NCBI GenBank assembly: GCA_964442335.1
Contig: CAYTZI010000028.1
Coordinates: 1 to 18,026 of the forward strand
Direction of reading: 5' to 3'
Length of the DNA stretch: 18,026 nt
Source of the DNA: JBFYTX01 sp964442335
GTDB lineage: Bacteria > Chloroflexota > Dehalococcoidia > Dehalococcoidales > RBG-16-60-22
This document shows, piece by piece, positions 13,656 to 18,026 of the stretch; positions within the stretch are counted from its first letter, which is position 1, and each line of letters opens with the position of its first letter. The notes beneath the pieces were generated by a model, which was not told the origin of the DNA, did no database searches, and saw only the letters and a program-made list of their open reading frames with translations. The translations under genes were made by a program, and so were the position numbers.

Positions 13656-14357
13656 GTGCTTCCTCCGATAGCTGACCTCAAGAGGGCAGCACTTGACCTG
13701 CTCTTTCCACGCTGGTGTATCGGCTGTGGCAAGGAAGGCAGCTATATCTGCCGCGACTGCCGCCGGGGCCTGCCGTTTATTTCCCCTCCCGTGTGCGTCT
13801 ATTGCGGGCGTCCGCTGGGCCATGAGGCTCTATGCCGTGGCTGTGACAACGCGCCGGCGCAGATAGACGGTATACGTTCTCCGTTTGTTTTCAGCGGCAT
13901 CATACGCCAGGCTATCCACGAGCTGAAATACCGCAATCTCAGGACGCTGGCGCCTTCGATGGCGGGTCTGCTGAACGATTACCTGACTGAGAACCCGCTT
14001 CCCGGCGACGTTCTGGTGCCGGTGCCGCTGCACCGTAAAAGACTCCGCGAACGCGGCTATAATCAATCCGCCCTGCTGGCGGGTGAACTCGGCAAGCTCA
14101 GCGGCCTGCCGGTGATCACCGGTTGCCTTGTCCGTCAAAGCTATACCGCACCCCAGGCGAGGTCGGTTGCGGTCGCTGACCGCCGTAAGAATGTCGCCGA
14201 AGCGTTTGCCTGCCGTGACAGCCGGTTGAAAGATAAGAGAGTTATTTTAATCGATGATGTATCAACCTCGGGCGCTACTCTAAACGCCTGCGCGGCGGTG
14301 CTGAAAGACGCGGGGGCCGCCTCGGTATGGGGGCTGGTCATGGCACTGGAGCTATAG
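13656..14357 (+). CDS. comF: ComF family phosphoribosyltransferase-like protein
   Basis: A 233-residue ComFC/GntX-type protein linked to DNA uptake in competent bacteria. The N-terminal zinc-binding part has eight cysteines in pairs: Cys21/24, 32/35, 47/50 and 60/63. The C-terminal phosphoribosyltransferase domain includes VPVPLHRKRLRERGYNQS (about 121-138) and the PRPP-binding loop ILIDDVSTSGATLN (197-210). The GTG at 13656 is the start, with GGAGG 6 bases upstream. No other competence gene is visible. The comF-hpf order also occurs in Firmicutes (comFC next to hpf), so this linkage is old or repeatedly favoured. hpf follows after 16 bases. Confidence 0.92.
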   Translation: MLPPIADLKRAALDLLFPRWCIGCGKEGSYICRDCRRGLPFISPPVCVYCGRPLGHEALCRGCDNAPAQIDGIRSPFVFSGIIRQAIHELKYRNLRTLAPSMAGLLNDYLTENPLPGDVLVPVPLHRKRLRERGYNQSALLAGELGKLSGLPVITGCLVRQSYTAPQARSVAVADRRKNVAEAFACRDSRLKDKRVILIDDVSTSGATLNACAAVLKDAGAASVWGLVMALEL

Positions 14358-14373
14358 AAAGGAGCGTGTGGAC

Positions 14374-14922
14374 ATGGAACTGCAGATAGCCGGAACCAAT
14401 ACGGAAATCACGCCGGCCGCACAGCGCTATATCGAGCGTAAAGTGGTCAAGCTCAACAAGCACCTGCCGGGGATTATCGATATCAAGGTGGAAATCTCGG
14501 ACGAAAAAACGAAGTCGCCGCTGCAGCGCTATCTGGTGGGAATTACTGTCAATAGCGGCGTTGCCGGTACGGTTTTCCACGGGGAGGAGCGCGGCGAAGA
14601 CCTGTTCAAAGCGGTCGACCGGGTAGTCGCTGTTATGAAACGCCAGCTCGAAAGGCACAAGGGTAAGCTCTATGACCGGGGCCGCAGTAGCGCCATGGCC
14701 AGGGGCAAGTATCCGCGCGCGGAACAACCTGTCGCTGAAAAGAAAGTGGTCAAGACCAAGCATTTCATCGTTGAGCCCATGGTACTTGACGAGGCCATCG
14801 AGTCGATGGAGCGACTGGGACATGACTTCTTCCTTTTTATTGACGCCGATAGTCAGGAAGTCCGGCTTTTATACCGTCGCAGCGACGGCAACTACGGAGT
14901 CATCGAGCCGGAGTTCAAGTAG
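14374..14922 (+). CDS. hpf: ribosome hibernation promoting factor, long form
   Basis: A 182-residue long HPF that binds the 30S decoding region and dimerises 70S ribosomes into inactive 100S particles in stationary phase. The N-terminal S30AE domain covers about 1-95 (MELQIAGTNTEITPAAQRYI, then LFKAVDRVVAVMKRQLERHKGK). A basic linker follows. The C-terminal dimerisation domain starts at about 127 (KTKHFIVEPMVLDEAIESM, then GHDFFLFIDA and GNYGVIEP). The frame also opens at GTG 14368, but AAAGGAG at 14358-14364 is only 3 bases from that codon and 9 from the ATG at 14374. The ATG is therefore chosen; it also gives the usual N-terminus. Confidence 0.95.
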   Translation: MELQIAGTNTEITPAAQRYIERKVVKLNKHLPGIIDIKVEISDEKTKSPLQRYLVGITVNSGVAGTVFHGEERGEDLFKAVDRVVAVMKRQLERHKGKLYDRGRSSAMARGKYPRAEQPVAEKKVVKTKHFIVEPMVLDEAIESMERLGHDFFLFIDADSQEVRLLYRRSDGNYGVIEPEFK

Positions 14923-15423
14923 TTGTTTTATATAATTTTTGACACCGCCGCCGGCTGGGTAGGCGTCCTGGGTTCCGGGGTCGGTCTGCGCCGCACCACG
15001 CTGCCGCAGCGCTCCGAGGATGCAGCCCGAGGTCTTCTCGGCGATGATTTGAAGAACTCCGGGTCGGTACCGCGTTATTGTTCCGACCTGATAGAACGCT
15101 ACCGGGCCTATTTTACCGGCCAGCGTGTGGATTTCCCTTTCGAGCTGGACATTACCGCAGCCACCCCTTTTCAACAGAAAGTGTGGCAGGCGGCCCGTGC
15201 TATCCCCTTCGGACAGACACGCAGCTATAAATGGGTAGCGGCGCAGGTCGGCAGCGCCGGCGGGGCGCGTGCGGTAGGGCAGGCCCTGGGCAGGAACCCG
15301 CTGCCTGTTATCGTACCGTGTCACCGCGTGCTCGCCGCCGGTGGCGGTCCGGGCGGCTTTAGCGGAGGAATTGAAGTAAAGAAATTCCTGTTGAGACTGG
15401 AAACGGGCAGGTCTAGATTATAA
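14923..15423 (+). CDS. ogt: methylated-DNA--protein-cysteine methyltransferase
   Basis: A 166-residue suicide repair protein that moves alkyl groups from O6-alkylguanine or O4-alkylthymine to its own Cys133 in the active-site motif VIVPCHRVL. The DNA-binding segment is TPFQQKVWQAARAIPFGQTRSYKWVAA, in two parts, and GGARAVGQALGRNP carries the helix-turn-helix arginine (Arg116) and Asn125. The N-terminal domain is short and poorly conserved, as is common. The start is a TTG directly after the hpf TAG, with GGAG about 9 bases upstream. The family-like opening (FYIIFDTAAGWVGV) supports it, though the rare start suggests low, coupled translation. Its TAA overlaps the radC stop within TTATAA (15418-15423). 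Confidence 0.92.
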   Translation: MFYIIFDTAAGWVGVLGSGVGLRRTTLPQRSEDAARGLLGDDLKNSGSVPRYCSDLIERYRAYFTGQRVDFPFELDITAATPFQQKVWQAARAIPFGQTRSYKWVAAQVGSAGGARAVGQALGRNPLPVIVPCHRVLAAGGGPGGFSGGIEVKKFLLRLETGRSRL

Positions 15424-16218
15424 CTGATAACCGTTCGTTTTAGCCTGGTAGATGCGCCGGCGGGATTCCGCCATGCCTCTGAGCATAACGTTCATGAAGT
15501 CCGCTTCGTATTGTTCGATGAGCCCCTCGGCGGCGAAACTGTAGTAGCGGTTATCCCCGATAACGATATGGTCCAGGACCCTCAGGCGCAGCAGTTTGCC
15601 GGCGTATACCAGCTCCCGGGTCAGCTCCTTATCGTTCACGCTGGGCTCGGGGTTCCCCGACGGATGATTATGTACAAAAATCAACGACGCGCCGTTGCTC
15701 TTTATGGCGCCTTCGATAACCTCGCGGGGAGAGACCGAACTGCTGTTGACCGTTCCTTCCGAGAGGTCGATGGTATCAATAATCTGGTTCTGCGCGTTGA
15801 GATAAATTACCTTGAAGACCTCTTTCTTGAGGCCCCGCATGGAGTGGTAAAGGTAATCGAACACCTCCTGGGAGGAGCGGTAAAAAGGCTTTTCCAGGAT
15901 TCTTGCCTTGAGGAACTCGCGGGCGACCTCCTGCACCAGCTTTATCCCGAAGGCGCTGTGGGCCCCCACGCCGTCGATTTTCTGTAGCTCTTCGGGCGGT
16001 GCTTCGAGGACGCCGCGCAATGTCTGGAATCTCTTTATCGCCTCCTTGGCCGCCGCTTTGCAGTCGCGCCGCGGCGTGCCGAGGCTGAGCAGAAGCTCCA
16101 CGATTTCGTAGTCGTGGAAGCCGGTGAGGCCGGACTTAAGGAACTTATCGCGCAGTCTTTTCCTGTGGCCCCGGTGAATATCTTCCGGCTGGTGTGCTTG
16201 CTTGTCTTCAATGCTCAT
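15418..16218 (-). CDS. radC: RadC family JAB/MPN-domain protein
   Basis: A 266-residue full-length RadC protein. The N-terminal part has a helix-hairpin-helix-like region (LRGVLEAPPEELQKIDGVG, about 67-85). The JAMM metalloprotease-like domain follows from about residue 112 with Glu133 and the H-x-H-x10-D motif (His183, His185, Asp196) in FVHNHPSGNPEPSVND. The biochemical role of RadC is unresolved despite the repair-linked name; the JAMM residues are intact. The ATG at 16218 has no ribosome-binding site. An extended -10 on the minus strand ends 13 bases upstream, so the leader is probably only about 7 bases. It is convergent and overlapping with ogt. Confidence 0.93.
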   Translation of the reverse strand: MSIEDKQAHQPEDIHRGHRKRLRDKFLKSGLTGFHDYEIVELLLSLGTPRRDCKAAAKEAIKRFQTLRGVLEAPPEELQKIDGVGAHSAFGIKLVQEVAREFLKARILEKPFYRSSQEVFDYLYHSMRGLKKEVFKVIYLNAQNQIIDTIDLSEGTVNSSSVSPREVIEGAIKSNGASLIFVHNHPSGNPEPSVNDKELTRELVYAGKLLRLRVLDHIVIGDNRYYSFAAEGLIEQYEADFMNVMLRGMAESRRRIYQAKTNGYQL

Positions 16219-16231
16219 AATAAGATACCGT

Positions 16232-16260
16232 ATTTTAACATCAAGTTGTAAAACTTTCCA
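16232..16260 (-). promoter_or_regulatory. probable extended -10 promoter of radC
   Basis: On the minus strand TGT precedes TAAAAT (16237-16232), 5 of 6 to consensus, with a weak TGGAAA (16260-16255) 17 bases upstream. The predicted start near 16225 gives a 7-base leader (TCTTATT) without a ribosome-binding site. Confidence 0.45.
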
Positions 16261-16271
16261 GAAAATCTTTG

Positions 16272-16280
16272 TGCTATAAT
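16272..16280 (+). promoter_or_regulatory. extended -10 promoter of the small alanine-rich gene
   Basis: TGCTATAAT is a perfect extended -10. No good -35 lies 16-18 bases upstream. The predicted start near 16287 leaves about 24 bases of leader containing AAGGAG (16299-16304), 6 bases before ATG 16311. Confidence 0.6.
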
Positions 16281-16310
16281 ACTTGATAACAGAGCGTTAA
16301 GGAGAAACAT

Positions 16311-16541
16311 ATGGCGGATAAAGTCAACCCCAGGCATGAGATATTCAGTAAACCCCTCCCCGAGCTTCTCGATGAAATCGAGAACGCGGCGGCGGATGCC
16401 CGCGCGGCGGCGGACGAGGCGAGGGCCGCTGGAGAAAGGGCCGCCCAGGACGTTATGAAAAGACTGAGAAAGCTGTTCCTGAAAATGTCCCGGGACATCA
16501 CCGAGGAGCTCGGCGAAAAGTCCGGCAAGTCGACTAAGTAA
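16311..16541 (+). CDS. small alanine-rich protein sharing the KPLPE signature, function unknown
   Basis: A 76-residue cytosolic-looking protein with its own extended -10 promoter and a good ribosome-binding site (AAGGAG), so it is very likely expressed. Residues 14-24 read KPLPELLDEIE, matching 9 of 11 positions of KPLPEILDEME in the 500-residue protein at 8220-9722. In both, this is followed by an Ala/Arg/Glu/Asp-rich helix. Here the helix runs about 25-48 and is followed by a basic amphipathic segment (KRLRKLFLKMSRDI, about 50-63) and a polar tail. There is no signal peptide or membrane helix. It ends at TAA 16539-16541 and overlaps the convergent dnaE end by 8 bases. No known family is recognised. 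Confidence 0.75.
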   Translation: MADKVNPRHEIFSKPLPELLDEIENAAADARAAADEARAAGERAAQDVMKRLRKLFLKMSRDITEELGEKSGKSTK

Positions 16542-18026
16542 TGACCTCGGTCTTTATTCCGTCTTCCCCCACCAGCTCTACGAGGTCATGCCTGAGCTCC
16601 GGGGAGTAGCCCGTATAAATATTAGGCAGCTTCAAAGGGATAGCCGCGCCGCCGTTCAGGATATTTAAGTGCACTTCATCCCGCCCTGTGTAGGTCCTGA
16701 GGATGCCGATTACTTTATTGAGCCGTGAAATATCCCCGTCCTTGTCGTCAGTCTGTTTGATATTAATTATCAGCCGGTGCCTTTCCGGGGGCACGACGGC
16801 CTGTTTTTGTACAGGAGCGTTCACGGGAGCTGTTTCCTGCTCCGGCCCGCCGGATATTTCCTCGTCCGCGGGGGGCTCATAGTATTTAACGTCGTCGCAG
16901 ATAACGCTCATCTCATCGTCTCTCGCCCTGACCTTGCCCTGGACGATAAGCTCGGCCCCTTCCTGCCAGTACTCTTCGGTCTGGGAATAGACCTGCGGCC
17001 AGACAATGACTTCCACCTGCCCGCTGACGTCCTCCAGCATGACGATGGCGAACTGTTCGTTTTTCCGGGTGAACTGATATCGCGCCATCACGACCCGCCC
17101 GGCGATAACGACGACATGTTTGTCCAGCTCCGCGTCGATATTGCCGCAGAATACCGCGTTAGCCTGCCTGGCGCTGAATACCGGACTGAACGGTTTTTCT
17201 GAAAAACTCACCCCGATAAGCTCTTTTTCCCAGTATGCTTTCTCGCGGTCGGAGGTGGCCGAGGGGGTAAGGTCGAGCGCTGACAACGGGACCGGCGCCG
17301 TTTGCCCGAACAGGTCGAACATGGTAGACTGGCCGGTGGCGCGCAGGTGCTGCTCGCGCTGCGCCAGTGATAGTATCCTGCCGATGCTGTTGAGCAGGGT
17401 GCCGCGCTCATCCAGCCTGTCCAGCGCGCCGGTCTTTATCAGGCTCTCCATGACCCTCCGGTTGACCGCCTGGAGGTCGCACCGGCGGCACAGGTCTTCG
17501 ATAGATTTAAAGGGCCCGTTCGAATTACGCTCTTTAACGATTGGTTCGACGGCACCCGCGCCGACGTTCTTAATCGCCGCCAGCCCGAAGCGTATGGCAA
17601 ATTTATCGCCGCCGTCTTTTTCCAGCGAAAAATCAATCTGGCTGCGGTTGATGTCCGGCGGCAGCACCTCTATGTTCAGCCGGCGGCACTCCGCGACGGC
17701 CCCGGCGGCCTTTTCCAGCTGACCTTCGTGTATGGTCAGGAAAGCCGTAATATACTCCGCCGGGTAGTTCGCTTTCAGATAGGCGGTCTGATAGGCGATG
17801 AGGGCATAGCATGAGGCGTGGGCTTTATTGAAGGCGTACCCGGCAAACGGCTCGATAAGGGCGAAGACCGCCTCCGCCATCTCGGAGGAATAGTTGAGCT
17901 TTTTCGCGCCGGCAATGAAATTGCGCTTCTCCTTCCTCATCGTCTCGGCTATCTTTTTACCCATGGCTTTGCGGAAGATATCCGCCTGCCCCAGGCTGTA
18001 ACCGGCGAACTCCTGCACAATCAGCA
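16534..18026 (-). CDS. dnaE: DNA polymerase III alpha subunit DnaE, C-terminal part
   Basis: The last 496 residues of the replicative polymerase; the gene continues beyond the window end, since the frame is open to 18024. The visible order starts with QEFAGYSLGQADIFRKAMGKK at the end of the fingers region, then PFAGYAFNKAHASCYALIAYQTAYLKANYP. The tandem helix-hairpin-helix segment contains FGLAAIKNVGAGAV. EKELIGVSFSEKPFSP stands where EKExLGxYxSGHPL is usual. The OB-fold domain is at roughly 300-380 of the visible part (VVVIAGRVVMARYQ...FAIVMLEDVSGQVEVIVWP). A linker rich in Glu and Pro precedes a C-terminal domain for partner binding (RHRLIINI onward). The N-terminal PHP and catalytic Asp motifs are outside the window. 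Gene start and promoter are not visible. Confidence 0.95.
   Translation of the reverse strand, partial: LIVQEFAGYSLGQADIFRKAMGKKIAETMRKEKRNFIAGAKKLNYSSEMAEAVFALIEPFAGYAFNKAHASCYALIAYQTAYLKANYPAEYITAFLTIHEGQLEKAAGAVAECRRLNIEVLPPDINRSQIDFSLEKDGGDKFAIRFGLAAIKNVGAGAVEPIVKERNSNGPFKSIEDLCRRCDLQAVNRRVMESLIKTGALDRLDERGTLLNSIGRILSLAQREQHLRATGQSTMFDLFGQTAPVPLSALDLTPSATSDREKAYWEKELIGVSFSEKPFSPVFSARQANAVFCGNIDAELDKHVVVIAGRVVMARYQFTRKNEQFAIVMLEDVSGQVEVIVWPQVYSQTEEYWQEGAELIVQGKVRARDDEMSVICDDVKYYEPPADEEISGGPEQETAPVNAPVQKQAVVPPERHRLIINIKQTDDKDGDISRLNKVIGILRTYTGRDEVHLNILNGGAAIPLKLPNIYTGYSPELRHDLVELVGEDGIKTEVIT

Noticed and set aside
14923..14944. TATAAT (14931-14936) and TTGACA (14939-14944) at the ogt start
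   Set aside because: The boxes are in the wrong order and spacing to form a promoter on either strand; the bases encode the N-terminus of the methyltransferase.

Overview
The window is dense, gene-rich bacterial chromosome (18,026 bp, high GC, almost no spacer). Rubrerythrin, a ferredoxin-fused nitroreductase and a two-subunit transketolase point to an anaerobe. The overall gene set resembles Dehalococcoidia (Chloroflexota), but that placement is an inference from gene content and not a phylogenetic result. I see no rRNA, tRNA, CRISPR array, insertion sequence, prophage or attachment site.

Layout. (1) Positions 1-4036, + strand: the 3' end of rsmA, then ispE, an alpha/beta hydrolase, a ferredoxin-nitroreductase, rubrerythrin and an N-formylglutamate amidohydrolase-like gene, nearly all overlapping or touching. 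(2) A tRNA nucleotidyltransferase gene (minus) is divergent from a UPF0200-type nucleotide kinase plus dCMP deaminase pair (plus). The two divergent promoters share one -35 element, and both are placed so that their mRNAs should be leaderless. (3) A minus-strand operon encodes a 500-residue alanine-rich repeat protein followed by split transketolase (N-terminal then C-terminal subunit). (4) A plus-strand series: ribosomal protein L25, a metal-dependent amidohydrolase, RNA 2',3'-cyclic phosphodiesterase (thpR) and an HD-GYP-like response regulator. (5) A plus-strand group: a small zinc-ribbon protein behind an operator-like palindrome, comF, long-form hpf and an O6-alkylguanine methyltransferase. 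(6) radC (minus), a 76-residue alanine-rich protein (plus) and the 3' part of dnaE (minus, running off the window).

The genes serve tRNA and rRNA maturation (rsmA, cca, thpR), ribosome structure and hibernation (rplY, hpf), nucleotide metabolism (UPF0200 kinase, dCMP deaminase), pentose phosphates (transketolase), isoprenoids (ispE), DNA repair and replication (ogt, radC, dnaE) and redox or stress functions (rubrerythrin, nitroreductase).

The least explained material is a pair of alanine-rich proteins, about 6.5 kb apart, that share the N-terminal signature KPLPE[LI]LDE[IM]E. The larger one carries two different internal repeat periods, 29 and 36 residues. Also notable are three convergent gene pairs whose stop codons overlap by 4, 6 and 8 bp (two of them exactly on palindromes), the shared-promoter leaderless pair, and the 19-bp palindrome over the zinc-ribbon promoter. 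Several genes have longer open frames upstream of their true starts; the starts given here follow ribosome-binding sites and promoters.
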